DNA of 64,000 bases from Streptomyces sp. NBC_01788 (GCF_035917575.1 NZ_CP109090.1:4464001-4528000), one strand, 5' to 3'; counted from the first letter of the stretch, positions 34,124-43,333 are shown. Notes: generated from the letters alone by a model not told the origin. Made by a program: numbers and translations.

Positions 34124-35863
34124 ATGTCCCGCAGACCCCAGAAGCCGAACAACCGGCGCGCCTCGTCCCGTCCGTCGTCGCCCTCGTCGCCGTCCGCGCC
34201 GAGGGAGTTCCGGCTGCCGGAGAGTACGACACCCGCTCTTCCCGCCGTCGAGGACTTCGCCGCTCTGGACATGCCCGCGGAGCTGCTGAAGACCCTCACC
34301 GCGCAGGGCGTGACCGCGCCCTTCCCCATCCAGGCCGCCACGCTCCCCAACTCCCTCGCGGGACGTGACCTCTTGGGGCGTGGGCGCACCGGCTCCGGCA
34401 AGACGCTCGCGTTCGGGCTGGCGCTCCTCGGGCGTACGGCCGGACTGCGCGCGCAGCCCAAGGCGCCCCTCGCGCTCGTGCTGGTGCCCACCCGTGAACT
34501 CGCCCAGCAGGTCACGGACGCGCTGACCCCCTACGCGGCGGCGGTCGACGTCCGGCTCGCCACCGTGGTCGGCGGGCTGTCCATCACGAAGCAGGCCGGT
34601 GCGCTGCGGCGCGGCGCCGAGGTGCTCGTGGCGACCCCCGGCCGGCTCAACGACCTCGTGGAGCGCGGGGACTGCGTACTCGACGGCGTACGCATCACCG
34701 TGCTGGACGAGGCCGACCAGATGACCGACATGGGCTTCCTGCCGCAGATCACCAAGCTGATCCAGCAGGTACGGCCCGACGGGCAGCGCATGCTCTTCTC
34801 GGCCACCCTGGACCGCAACATCGACCGCCTGGTGCAGCGGTTCCTGACCGACCCGGTGGTGCACTCCGTGGACCCGTCGGCGGGCGCGGTGACGACCATG
34901 GAGCACCACGTGCTCCACGTCCAGGACGAGAGCGACAAGAAGGCGGTCACCACGCGCATCGCGGCCCGTGACGGCCGGGTCATCCTCTTCCTCGACACCA
35001 AGAGGTCCGCCGACCGGCTGGCCAAGCGCCTCCTCGCCGTCGGTGTCCGCGCGGCGGCACTGCACGGCGGCCGCTCCCAGCCGCAGCGCAACCGCACCCT
35101 GGAGCAGTTCAAGAACGGCCAGGTCACCGCGTTGGTGGCGACGAACGTCGCGGCCCGGGGCATACACGTCGACGACCTCGACCTCGTGGTGAACGTCGAT
35201 CCTCCGACCGACCACAAGGACTACGTCCACCGGGGCGGCCGCACGGCTCGCGCCGGCGGTTCCGGCAGCGTGGTCACGCTCGTCCTGCCCGACCAGAAGC
35301 GGGATGTCACCCGGCTCATGTCGGACGCGGGCATCCGCCCCCGGACGGCGAGCATCAAGTCGAGCGACGCGGAGCTGGCCACCCTCACGGGCGCCCGCGA
35401 GCCGTCCGGCGTGGCCGTCACCATCGAGATCCCCCAGCCCGCGACGCCGGCATCCGGCGCCGACCGCAAGACCGCCGCGGAACCCGGCAGGCGGCCCAGC
35501 CGCCGACGCCGGAACGGCGGCGGGAGCGGGTCGGGTCGCGGCGGTGCCGCCAGTGCGGGCGGCCGTGCCTCGGCCGGTGCGGCCGGTGGTGCCTCCGCGT
35601 CGGGGTCGGGCGGGCGCGGTGGCGCCGGCCGCCGGGCGGGAGCAGGCGCGGCCAAGGGCGGCGCCGCCGGTACGGGCGGGCGCGGTTCCTCCGCGGCCGG
35701 TGGCCGCGGTTCCGACCGCCGGACCGCGACCGGCTCGGGCTCAGGGTCCGCCTCCGGTACGCCGGCCCGCGGTTCCGGCCGCCGCCCGGCAGCCGGCGGG
35801 AACACGCGCGGCTCGTCCGGCACCGGCGGCCGGGGCTCCGAGCGCCGGGGCTCCGCCGGCTAG
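34124..35863 (+). CDS. DEAD-box RNA helicase
   Basis: 579 residues. The helicase core (about 45-415) shows the Q-motif region (FPIQAATLP), Walker A as GRTGSGKT, PTRELAQQV, VLDEADQM, LFSAT, VATNVAARGIHVDD and HRGGRTARAG. It unwinds short RNA duplexes with ATP. A ~150-residue C-terminal tail rich in Gly, Arg and Ser (from about 435) resembles the RGG-type tails that bind RNA and favour condensates. ATG 34124 has GAGGAAGG at some distance. It lies downstream of csp, beyond a terminator, so co-regulation is possible but not shown. Confidence 0.93.
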   Translation: MSRRPQKPNNRRASSRPSSPSSPSAPREFRLPESTTPALPAVEDFAALDMPAELLKTLTAQGVTAPFPIQAATLPNSLAGRDLLGRGRTGSGKTLAFGLALLGRTAGLRAQPKAPLALVLVPTRELAQQVTDALTPYAAAVDVRLATVVGGLSITKQAGALRRGAEVLVATPGRLNDLVERGDCVLDGVRITVLDEADQMTDMGFLPQITKLIQQVRPDGQRMLFSATLDRNIDRLVQRFLTDPVVHSVDPSAGAVTTMEHHVLHVQDESDKKAVTTRIAARDGRVILFLDTKRSADRLAKRLLAVGVRAAALHGGRSQPQRNRTLEQFKNGQVTALVATNVAARGIHVDDLDLVVNVDPPTDHKDYVHRGGRTARAGGSGSVVTLVLPDQKRDVTRLMSDAGIRPRTASIKSSDAELATLTGAREPSGVAVTIEIPQPATPASGADRKTAAEPGRRPSRRRRNGGGSGSGRGGAASAGGRASAGAAGGASASGSGGRGGAGRRAGAGAAKGGAAGTGGRGSSAAGGRGSDRRTATGSGSGSASGTPARGSGRRPAAGGNTRGSSGTGGRGSERRGSAG

Positions 35864-36013
35864 TACGACGCCTCCCGCCGGCCGTCGATCCCGGCGACCA
35901 GTGCCTCGACGCGGACCTCGGTCCCGCCACCGCGCGAGCGGTCACCGTGCGAGGCCGCGGTGCCCGGCCCATGCTGTATGGGAGGGGGTGCCGCGACCGA
36001 GGGAGTGGTGGGG

Positions 36014-36226
36014 ATGCGAACCGTTGTGGACCTCACACGCTGTCAGGGCTACGCACAGTGCGTGTTCCTCGCGCCCAGGATGTTCGAGCTGCACGGCGAG
36101 GAAGGACTGCTGTACACCACGGCTGTCCCCGACGACCAGGCCGAGCGCGTGCGCCAGGCCGCGGCGGCCTGCCCGGTCCAGGCCATCCTCGTGGGCGAGG
36201 AGGTGAGCCCTGATGGCCGCCGGTGA
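36014..36226 (+). CDS. [3Fe-4S] ferredoxin
   Basis: 70 residues. The cluster ligands are C-x5-C in TRCQGYAQC and the final Cys in ACPVQAIL, the pattern of single [3Fe-4S] ferredoxins that feed electrons to actinobacterial P450s. The ATG at 36014 follows GGGAGTGGTGGGG. The last 14 bases overlap the start of the ferredoxin reductase gene. With the reductase and P450 it forms a complete class I electron chain: NAD(P)H to FAD protein to ferredoxin to P450. Confidence 0.93.
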   Translation: MRTVVDLTRCQGYAQCVFLAPRMFELHGEEGLLYTTAVPDDQAERVRQAAAACPVQAILVGEEVSPDGRR

Positions 36227-37571
36227 TCTCCGGGACGGCCGCATCGTCGTCGTCGGTGCGTCGCTGGCCGGGCTGAGGGCCGCGGAGACGCTGCGCGAGG
36301 AGGGCTTCACCGGCTCACTCACCGTGGTCGGGGACGAGCCCCATCCGCCCTACGACCGGCCACCACTGTCGAAGCAGGTACTGCTCGGCCAGGCGACGGC
36401 GGACACCACCGAGCTGCCGATGCGCCGGAACCCGGACGCCGAGTGGCGGCTGGGAGTTGCCGCCACCGGCCTGGACCCTCTGGAGAAGCGGGTACTGCTG
36501 GCCGACGGGGAGTCGTTGCCGTACGACCGGCTGCTGATCGCCACCGGGACCCGGGCGCGGCCCTGGCCCAATCCGGCGGAGGGCGCCCTGGACGGGGTGT
36601 TCACCCTGCGCACGCGTGAGGACGCCGCGGGACTGGCCGAGCGGCTGGCCGCCGGGCCGGAGCGGGTGCTGGTGATCGGCGCCGGCTTCACCGGCTCGGA
36701 GATCGCCTCGGCCTGCCGGGAACGGGGCATCGAGGTGACGGTCGCGGAACGCGGCCCCGCGCCGCTGGTGGGCGCCCTCGGCGGCACGCTGTCGAAACTC
36801 GCGGCCGTCATGCACCGCAACCACGGCGTGGACCTGCGCACCGGGGTGACGGTCACCGCCCTGCGCGGAAACGGCAGCTTCACCGGTGCGGACCTGTCCG
36901 ACGGCACGCGTGTCGACGCGGACGTGTGCGTCGTCGCGCTGGGGGCGGTCCGCAACATCGAGTGGCTGGCGGAGTCCGGCCTGGCGGCGGGCCCGCGCGG
37001 GATCGCCTGCGACGCCGGATGCCGCGCCTTCAACATGTACGGGATCGTCACCGACGACGTCTTCGTGGCCGGCGACGTCTCCCGCTTCCCGCACCCCCTG
37101 TTCGGCTACCAGCTCCTTTCCCTGGAGCACTGGGGGAACGCGGTCGAGCAGGCCGGGGTGGCGGCCCACAACATGGTCAGTCCCGGCCCTCTGCGGCGCC
37201 CGCACCTGGCCGTCCCGACGTTCTGGTCGACCCAGTTCGGGCTCAACATCAAGTCGGTGGGCGTACCGACCTACTCCGACCACGTGGTCATCGCCCAGGG
37301 CTCCCTGGAGGCGCGCCGTCTGGCGATGGTCTACGGCTACCAGGGCCGGGTCACCGCCGCGGTCACCGTCGACATGGCCAAGTCGCTCGACTACTACCGG
37401 CACCTGATCGAGACGGCTGCTCCCTTCCCGCCCCCGCCCGGTGCGCAGGACCGTGCGATCGCGGCCGACGTCCCGATTCCGTCCGACGTGCCGGACCCGA
37501 AGGGGCTCTCCCACGGCCCCACCGTGGCGCTCACCGGCTACCTTCCCGACCGCCGGCTGACCGTGGTGTAG
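36213..37571 (+). CDS. FAD-dependent ferredoxin reductase
   Basis: 452 residues. Two Rossmann motifs: FAD-binding VVVGASLAGLRAAETLR (about 10-26) and NAD(P)H-binding VLVIGAGFTGSEIA (about 150-163). VFVAGDVSRFPHPL is the second FAD motif, and the reductase C-terminal domain follows (ending LTGYLPDRRLTVV). It resembles putidaredoxin-reductase-type enzymes. It starts inside the ferredoxin gene (14-base overlap) and is 42 bases ahead of the P450. The physiological partners are almost certainly its operon neighbours. Confidence 0.93.
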   Translation: MAAGDLRDGRIVVVGASLAGLRAAETLREEGFTGSLTVVGDEPHPPYDRPPLSKQVLLGQATADTTELPMRRNPDAEWRLGVAATGLDPLEKRVLLADGESLPYDRLLIATGTRARPWPNPAEGALDGVFTLRTREDAAGLAERLAAGPERVLVIGAGFTGSEIASACRERGIEVTVAERGPAPLVGALGGTLSKLAAVMHRNHGVDLRTGVTVTALRGNGSFTGADLSDGTRVDADVCVVALGAVRNIEWLAESGLAAGPRGIACDAGCRAFNMYGIVTDDVFVAGDVSRFPHPLFGYQLLSLEHWGNAVEQAGVAAHNMVSPGPLRRPHLAVPTFWSTQFGLNIKSVGVPTYSDHVVIAQGSLEARRLAMVYGYQGRVTAAVTVDMAKSLDYYRHLIETAAPFPPPPGAQDRAIAADVPIPSDVPDPKGLSHGPTVALTGYLPDRRLTVV

Positions 37572-37613
37572 CCACGGGCTGACGCACGTCCCGTCCAACG
37601 ACGAGGAGCCATC

Positions 37614-38798
37614 ATGGACTCCGAGACCTTGCTGGCACGGATCACCGACTACGCCAGCCGCCCCGACCCCTACCCGCTGTACGCGGAACTCCGCGAGGCC
37701 GGACCCGTGGTGCGGCAGGCGGACGGCAGCTACCTGGTCGGCACCTACCACGAGCTCTCCGCTCTGCTCCACGACCCGCGGATGAGTGTCGATCCCCGCC
37801 TCCGCGGCGAGACGACACACAAGCCGCCCTTCCTGCGGCTCGACGACCCGGAGCACCACAGGCTCCGCACCCTGGCCATGCGGCCGTTCGGACCGCCGCA
37901 CAGCCCGGACCGGGTCGACGGCATGCGCGGTGAGATCGACCGGATCACCAAGGAACTGACGGAGACCTTCGAGGCCGGCCGGCAGATCGACATCGTCGAC
38001 GATTTCGCCTACCCACTGCCTGTCGCGGTGATCTGCCACCTGCTGGGCGTGCCGCGCGAGGACGAGCCGCTGTTCCGGGCCTGGTCCGACGCTCTTGTCA
38101 CAGCCGCCGACGTCAGGCCCGGGGAGGACACCAGCGAGGCGGACAAGGCGGGCGAGCAGGCGCGGATCGAGATGGGCGGGTACCTGGTGAACCTCGCCGA
38201 GCAGCGCCGCGGACGCCCGGGTGACGACATGCTCTCCGCCTTCGCAAACGAGCCGGATCCGGCCCTGCGGCTCACCCAGGAGGAGCTCGCGGAGACCGCC
38301 GTGCTGCTGCTGATCGCGGGGCACGAGACCACGGTCAACCTGATCACCAACGGGGTGCTCACCCTTCTGCGCCAGACCGAGCATCTGGACCGCCTGCGCG
38401 GCGACCCCGGCCTGCTGCCGCGGGCGGTGGAGGAACTGCTGCGTTACGAACCTCCGGTCCACATGCGCGAGCGCATCCCCCGCGACGACATCGACGTGGC
38501 GGGCACCGTGCTCCCCAGGGGCACGTCCGTCGTCCTCGCGCTGGCCTCGGGCAACCGCGACCCCAAACGGTTCCCCGACCCCGACCGGTTCGACCCCGCA
38601 CGCCCGGACATCGAGCACCTCGGCTTCGGCGGTGGCATTCACCTGTGCTTCGGCGGCCCCCTGGCCCGTCTGGAGGCCCAGGCCGCGCTCGGCGCGCTGA
38701 TCCCCCACCTGGGCGCGGCGCGCCTGGTCCAGGACCCGCCTCCCTACCGGCAGAGCGCCATGCTCCGTGGTCCGCGCCATCTGCCCGTTCAGCTCTGA
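37614..38798 (+). CDS. Cytochrome P450
   Basis: 394 residues, a soluble bacterial P450. The I-helix oxygen-binding segment is LLLIAGHETTVN, the ExxR is in VEELLRYEPP, and the haem loop is FGGGIHLCFGGPLAR with thiolate C345. ATG 37614 follows GACGAGGAGCC. It has its own ferredoxin and reductase upstream and an SDR downstream, so a hydroxylation followed by alcohol oxidation is plausible. No biosynthetic scaffold enzyme is nearby, so the substrate (fatty acid, terpenoid or xenobiotic) is unknown. The CYP family cannot be named from reading alone. Confidence 0.95.
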   Translation: MDSETLLARITDYASRPDPYPLYAELREAGPVVRQADGSYLVGTYHELSALLHDPRMSVDPRLRGETTHKPPFLRLDDPEHHRLRTLAMRPFGPPHSPDRVDGMRGEIDRITKELTETFEAGRQIDIVDDFAYPLPVAVICHLLGVPREDEPLFRAWSDALVTAADVRPGEDTSEADKAGEQARIEMGGYLVNLAEQRRGRPGDDMLSAFANEPDPALRLTQEELAETAVLLLIAGHETTVNLITNGVLTLLRQTEHLDRLRGDPGLLPRAVEELLRYEPPVHMRERIPRDDIDVAGTVLPRGTSVVLALASGNRDPKRFPDPDRFDPARPDIEHLGFGGGIHLCFGGPLARLEAQAALGALIPHLGAARLVQDPPPYRQSAMLRGPRHLPVQL

Positions 38799-38835
38799 CC
38801 AGCTCTGACAGGACCTGTCGAGGAGGAGAACCGGC

Positions 38836-39675
38836 GTGAGCGTGTCCCAGGGAGCCCCTCGGGGTGTCATCCCCGCGCATCTGCTGAAAGGCCAGAAGGC
38901 ACTGGTCACCGGCGCGAACTCGGGCATCGGCAAGGCGACCGCCATCGGCCTGGGACGCGCCGGAGCCGACGTGGTCGTCAACTACGTCGCCGGGCGCGAG
39001 GAGGCCGAGCAGGTGGTCGAGGAGATCGCCGGGTTCGGAGTGCGCGCGATGGCGTACGAGGCCGATGTGTCCCAGGAGGACCAGGTCGTCGCGATGGTCG
39101 AACGGATGGTCCAGGAGTTCGGGACCATCGACATCCTCGTGGCCAACGCCGGCCTGCAGCGCGACGCTTCGTTCACCGAGATGACGACGGCCCAGTGGCA
39201 GAAGGTGCTGGACGTCAACCTCACCGGTCAGTTCCTGTGCGCTCGGGAGGCGACGAAGGAGTTTCTGAGAAGGGGGGTCGTGCCCGAGGTGTCGCGAGCC
39301 GCCGGGAAGATCATCTGCATGAGCTCGGTGCACCAGCTCATCCCGTGGGCCGGGCACGTCAACTACGCGGCCTCCAAAGGCGGCGTGCAGATGATGATGG
39401 AGACGCTCGCCCAAGAGCTCGCACCCCGCAGGATCAGGGTCAACGCCGTTGCCCCGGGAGCCATCAGGACGCCCATCAACCGCAGCGCCTGGAACACTCC
39501 CGACGCCGAGAAGGATCTGCTGGGGCTGATTCCGTACGGGCGCGTCGGTGATCCGGAGGACATCGCCCACGCCGTCGTCGGGCTCGCCTCGGACCTCATG
39601 GACTACGTGGTGGGCACCACTCTCTACGTGGACGGCGGCATGACCCTCTTCCCGGGCTTCGCCACCGGCGGCTGA
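38836..39675 (+). CDS. SDR oxidoreductase (glucose 1-dehydrogenase-like)
   Basis: 279 residues. It shows cofactor loop VTGANSGIGKATAIGL, the NAG motif in ILVANAGLQRD, catalytic Ser in ICMSSVHQLIPW, and Tyr-Lys in NYAASKGG. The pattern VNAVAPGAIRTPINRSAW and the C-terminal YVDGGMTLFPGF are typical of Bacillus glucose 1-dehydrogenase relatives. GTG 38836 follows GAGGAGAACC. It is downstream of the P450 by 37 bases and probably in the same operon, and converges on the GH15 gene with a 14-base gap. The true substrate may be the P450 product rather than glucose. Confidence 0.88.
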   Translation: MSVSQGAPRGVIPAHLLKGQKALVTGANSGIGKATAIGLGRAGADVVVNYVAGREEAEQVVEEIAGFGVRAMAYEADVSQEDQVVAMVERMVQEFGTIDILVANAGLQRDASFTEMTTAQWQKVLDVNLTGQFLCAREATKEFLRRGVVPEVSRAAGKIICMSSVHQLIPWAGHVNYAASKGGVQMMMETLAQELAPRRIRVNAVAPGAIRTPINRSAWNTPDAEKDLLGLIPYGRVGDPEDIAHAVVGLASDLMDYVVGTTLYVDGGMTLFPGFATGG

Positions 39676-39689
39676 ACCGCTTCTTGCCC

Positions 39690-41513
39690 TCAGTCGCGCT
39701 GCTGGTCGAGGGCGTCGTCCAGCGTGGTGGCGGCCATGATCAGCGACAGATGCGTGAAGGCCTGCGGGAAGTTGCCCAGTTGCTCGCCGCTGGGGCCGAT
39801 CTCCTCGGCGAACAGGCCGACGTGGTTGGCATAGGTCTGCATCTTCTCGAAGGCATAGCGCGCCGGACGGATCCGCCCGGCGCGAGCGAGGGCGTCCACA
39901 TAGAGGAAGGTGCAGAGACTGAACGTGCCTTCGGAGCCCCGCAGACCGTCCGGGGAGGCCGCGGGGTCGTAGCGGTAGACGAGACTGTCCGACACCAGCC
40001 TGCGCTCCATCGCGTCCAGGGTCGACAGCCAGCTCATCGTCCGGGGAGCCAGGAACCCGGCACGCGGAACCAGCAGCAGCGAGGCGTCGAGGACATCGCT
40101 TCCGTAGTGCTGGACGAGGGCCTGCTCCTTCTCGTTCCAGCCCCGCTCCATCACCTGTTCGAGGATCGCGTCGCGAGCCGCGGTCCACCGAGGAGCGTCG
40201 GCGGGACGGCTGTGCTCTCTCGCCAGGCGCAGTCCCCGGTCGAAGGCCACCCAGGACATCACCCGGCTGAAGGTGAAGTCCTGGCGCCCGCCACGGGTCT
40301 CCCAGATTCCCTCGTCGGGGCGGTCCCAGGAATCGGCCAGCCAGTCCAGCGCCCGTGCGACGTTCTTCCAGCCGTGGTAGCTGCCTCCCATGGCGACCTC
40401 GTGCCCCTCCGACAGGGCGTAGAGCGCCTCCCCGTAGATGTCCAGCTGGAGCTGATCGGCCGCTGCGTTCCCCACCCGCACCGGATACGAACCCCGGTAG
40501 CCCTCGAAGTGCGTAAGGACCTCTTCCGACAGCTCGGGATCCCCGTCGACGCGGTACATGATCTGCAGCGGGTCGCCGTCGACGCCCTCCCGGGCCTGGA
40601 GGCGGTCGCCCATCCAGTGCGTGAACTGCGCCGCCTCCTCGGCGAACCCCAGGTCCAGGAGGGCGCGCACGGACAGGGAGCCGTCGCGGACCCAGGTGTA
40701 GCGGTAGTCCCAGTTGCGTTCACCCCCGATCTGCTCGGGCAGACCCATGGTGGCGGCGGCGACGGGAGCACCCGTGGGGGCGTAGGTGAGCAGCTTGAGC
40801 GTGATGGCCGAGCGGTGCACCACCCCCGGCCACCGGCCGCGGTACCGGGAGTGGCGCAACCAGCCGTGCCAGAAATCCACCACGTCCCAGAACTGTTCCA
40901 TCGCCCGGTCCGGGGTGACCGGCGGCGGGGTGTCGGCATCGGGCCCACCGACGGTGAACACCGCCGCGGCCACCTCACCCGGCCTCAAGGTCACCGCACC
41001 CCGCACGTCCCTGCCGTCCTGTCGCAGGGGGAAGGTGCTTTGCAGATGGGCGGTGACGTCCGGCGCGTGGAACGTGGCGGTACCGTCCCGCACATCGAGA
41101 TGGTGGGTGGCACGGCCGTAGTCGAAGCGCGGACAGCACTCCAGAGTGAAGTGCACCGTGCCGCGCACCGCCCGCACGCCGCGCATCAGCACATGCCTGT
41201 CGGTGGGGGTGCCGGTGCGATCCGGCGGCATGCAGTCGAAGACCTCGCCGACTCCGTCCGGCGACATGAACCGTGTGACCAGGACCGCGGTGTCCGGGTA
41301 GTAGAGCTGCTTGTAAACGGTGTTCCGGCTCTCCGGCGCGAACAGGAAGTAGCCGCCGCGGTCGTGGTCGAGCAGGGCGGCGAAGACGGTGGGCGAGTCG
41401 AACCGGGGAGCCGCGAACCAGTCGACCACCCCCTGGGACGACACCAGAGCGGCGGTCTGCAGGTCGCCGACGAGGCCGTGGTCGGCGATGGGCGGGTAAC
41501 GATCCATGGTCAT
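39690..41513 (-). CDS. Glycoside hydrolase family 15 protein
   Basis: 607 residues. It has the N-terminal trehalase-like domain (IADHGLVGDLQTAALVSSQG, PRFDSPTVFAALLD) and the (alpha/alpha)6 barrel of GH15, with NWDYRYTWVRDGSLSVRALL and the C-terminal SEGTFSLCTFLYVDALARAG. Actinobacterial members are glucoamylase- or trehalase-like; several act on trehalose. No signal peptide is seen, so it is probably cytoplasmic. ATG 41513 follows GGGAAGCG, and a second ATG lies two codons on. It converges on the SDR gene, and its upstream side faces the 41.7-45.5 kb island. Confidence 0.9.
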   Translation of the reverse strand: MTMDRYPPIADHGLVGDLQTAALVSSQGVVDWFAAPRFDSPTVFAALLDHDRGGYFLFAPESRNTVYKQLYYPDTAVLVTRFMSPDGVGEVFDCMPPDRTGTPTDRHVLMRGVRAVRGTVHFTLECCPRFDYGRATHHLDVRDGTATFHAPDVTAHLQSTFPLRQDGRDVRGAVTLRPGEVAAAVFTVGGPDADTPPPVTPDRAMEQFWDVVDFWHGWLRHSRYRGRWPGVVHRSAITLKLLTYAPTGAPVAAATMGLPEQIGGERNWDYRYTWVRDGSLSVRALLDLGFAEEAAQFTHWMGDRLQAREGVDGDPLQIMYRVDGDPELSEEVLTHFEGYRGSYPVRVGNAAADQLQLDIYGEALYALSEGHEVAMGGSYHGWKNVARALDWLADSWDRPDEGIWETRGGRQDFTFSRVMSWVAFDRGLRLAREHSRPADAPRWTAARDAILEQVMERGWNEKEQALVQHYGSDVLDASLLLVPRAGFLAPRTMSWLSTLDAMERRLVSDSLVYRYDPAASPDGLRGSEGTFSLCTFLYVDALARAGRIRPARYAFEKMQTYANHVGLFAEEIGPSGEQLGNFPQAFTHLSLIMAATTLDDALDQQRD

Positions 41514-41680
41514 CTCGCTTCCCTGATGCCACTGGTTCCACTGTCCGCCCTGTGCGACGAGGTCGCCACGGGATGCGGCACGAGGGGCGAAGGGGTGCGA
41601 CGGCCGCCGTCAGGAGGTGAAAGCACCGGCACACGACGAAGAAGGGGTCCGAATACTCCACCCCATTCGCAAGAAACCCC

Positions 41681-41716
41681 AGCTCAGGGCCACACCAGGA
41701 AATACGGCTGGTGCCC
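41681..41716. repeat. Island boundary repeat, distal copy (att-like)
   Basis: This 36-base segment matches 45441-45476 at 31-32 positions, with a 16-base identical core TCAGGGCCACACCAGG (41684-41699). On the minus strand it encodes LGHQPYFLVWP then a stop, nearly the same as the C-terminus AGHQPYCLVWP of the gene at 45444. Upstream of it the similarity drops to a few residues (the HR of THRQ). It looks like the leftover 3' end of a target gene displaced by an insertion. Confidence 0.65.
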
Positions 41717-41771
41717 CAGGGTTTCCTGTCGGTGTGTTCGCGCAGGAAGCGGCGCTTCTTGATCCGTCGCC

Positions 41772-43166
41772 TCAGATGAAGGCAAGCTCTCGGAAGGCGT
41801 TGCGCACATCGGTCAAGGGCCGCCGATCACGTGTGTAGTAGAGCTTGTTGGTCAGTAGCACGGCCCACCGTCCTTGGCCGGGTGAGATCCACATGCCGGT
41901 CCCGGTGAAGCCGTAGTGGACCCAGACATCATCGACTGGGGCAGTCCCGGGCGCGGGATGCCAGAACAGACCGCGCACGGGTGCCAAGGCGCCGGTCTGC
42001 ACGGTCAGTGACGTGGCGGTCCACGCCGGGCCGAAGTCGGCTCGCTTCGGTGCGGTACTGGTGTCCAACATGTGGTGCAGGAGGCCGACCAGGTCGCCGA
42101 GGACGGTGAAGGCTCCGGCGATGCCACAGACACCGCCCAGAAGGCGTGCGGAGAAATCGTGGGCGGTTCCCTTGAGGTGGGTGTCGGTGTCCTGGTCGAG
42201 TTCAGTCGGGGCACAGCGGGCCGCCATCTCGTCGGGCAGCGGGCCGAAGCGGGTGGAGTGCATGCCCAGTGGTTGCCAGATGCGGACGGTGGCCAGCTGG
42301 TCCAAGGTCTGGCCGGAGAGGTGTTCGGCGAGGTACCCGAGGATGAGGGCAGCCCGGTCGGTGTACTCGACAGCCTCGCCTGGTGGCCGGTGGAGTTGCT
42401 CGCGCAGCACGCCTCGGCGGATGTCGGCAGCGTCGGTACCGTAGAGGTTCTTCAGCTGGGACCGCAGGGGAAGGCCGGCTGTGTGCGTCAGCAGCTGCCG
42501 GGCAGTCACGGCGCCGAGCGGATGACCGGTGACCTCCAGCCAGAAGGTGCCGAGCGGCTGGTCGAGGTCGAGGGCGCCGCCCTCCCACAGAGCGCCGATG
42601 GACGACCACACGGCCAGGATCTTGGTGAGACTGGCGGCGTCGAAGACGGTGTCTGCACGCATCGGCACGTCCGGTTCGTCGGGGTCGAGGGCTCCGGCGA
42701 CGCCTTGGATGCGGATGCCATCGGCGTCACCGACGGCCCACACGGCGCCGGGGTACACCTTGTCGTGGTCTTTGCTGGTCGGCAGGTCGATCTCGGCCCA
42801 GCAGCGCTTTCCGATCGCCGTCGGCTCAGCGCCGTACCGGTCTGTGAGAACGGTGACGAGGAACAGGCCCCGCCCGCTCTCGCTGTACGGGTCCGGGAGA
42901 CCTGGCTGGGGCAGCAGCGGGCAGGCGTCGCAGACCTCGATCCGCAATGCGTTCTCGTCGAGGCGGACGGACAGGAAGAGTGGGTCGGCGCCGGAGTACC
43001 GGACCGCATTCGTGACGAACTCGCTGATCACAAGCTCGGCGGTGTGCACCACGTCGGTGGTGAGCCCCGAGTCCCAGCTCTCTATCGCGTCCACGGCCTG
43101 GTGCCGAGCGGCGGTGACCGCGGTCGGTGTGGCGAGTACGGAGAGAGTGAACTGGTGCGCTTTCAC
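41772..43166 (-). CDS. GHKL ATP-binding domain fused to beta-lactamase-type serine hydrolase
   Basis: 464 residues in two domains. Residues ~1-135 are a GHKL (RsbW-like) ATPase: VISEFVTNAVRYSG (N-box), LRIEVCDACP, and SGRGLFLVTVLTDRYG (G-box). Residues ~145-460 are a class C beta-lactamase/esterase fold: nucleophile Ser and Lys in DAASLTKILAVW (SxxK), Tyr in EYTDRAALILGY (YxD in place of YxN), HTAGLPLR and HYGFTGTGMWISPG. No signal peptide is present, so the hydrolase would be cytoplasmic, unlike most penicillin-binding relatives. GTG 43166 follows GGAGG with a 6-base spacer. It diverges from the HTH-TPR regulator. I do not know a characterised protein with this fusion. Confidence 0.85.
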   Translation of the reverse strand: MKAHQFTLSVLATPTAVTAARHQAVDAIESWDSGLTTDVVHTAELVISEFVTNAVRYSGADPLFLSVRLDENALRIEVCDACPLLPQPGLPDPYSESGRGLFLVTVLTDRYGAEPTAIGKRCWAEIDLPTSKDHDKVYPGAVWAVGDADGIRIQGVAGALDPDEPDVPMRADTVFDAASLTKILAVWSSIGALWEGGALDLDQPLGTFWLEVTGHPLGAVTARQLLTHTAGLPLRSQLKNLYGTDAADIRRGVLREQLHRPPGEAVEYTDRAALILGYLAEHLSGQTLDQLATVRIWQPLGMHSTRFGPLPDEMAARCAPTELDQDTDTHLKGTAHDFSARLLGGVCGIAGAFTVLGDLVGLLHHMLDTSTAPKRADFGPAWTATSLTVQTGALAPVRGLFWHPAPGTAPVDDVWVHYGFTGTGMWISPGQGRWAVLLTNKLYYTRDRRPLTDVRNAFRELAFI

Positions 43167-43242
43167 GAGTTGCCTCCTGGATCGGTGTGGCTGCTCCACG
43201 CAACCGCTCCGGCGGCGGGCGGGGCCACGCTGTGTGCTGGGG

Positions 43243-43268
43243 CTGCATCACTTATGCAGGAGCTGCAT
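43243..43268. promoter_or_regulatory. Candidate operator with three half-sites
   Basis: CTGCATCACTTATGCAG (43243-43259) is a perfect inverted repeat with 6-base arms and a 5-base centre, and a third CTGCAT follows at 43263-43268. Half-sites are about 10 bases apart, one helical turn. The element lies in the 167-base gap between the divergent fusion gene and HTH-TPR gene, a likely site for that regulator. Confidence 0.55.
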
Positions 43269-43333
43269 CGCGGTCAATCACCGCTCGGCTACGCTCGGTT
43301 GAGCAGGCAGGATCGGCGACGGCAGGAGGGGCC

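Noticed and set aside
39195..39551. Plus-strand frame inside the SDR gene.
   Set aside because: It is an alternate frame of the SDR with Arg/Gln-rich, domain-free sequence.
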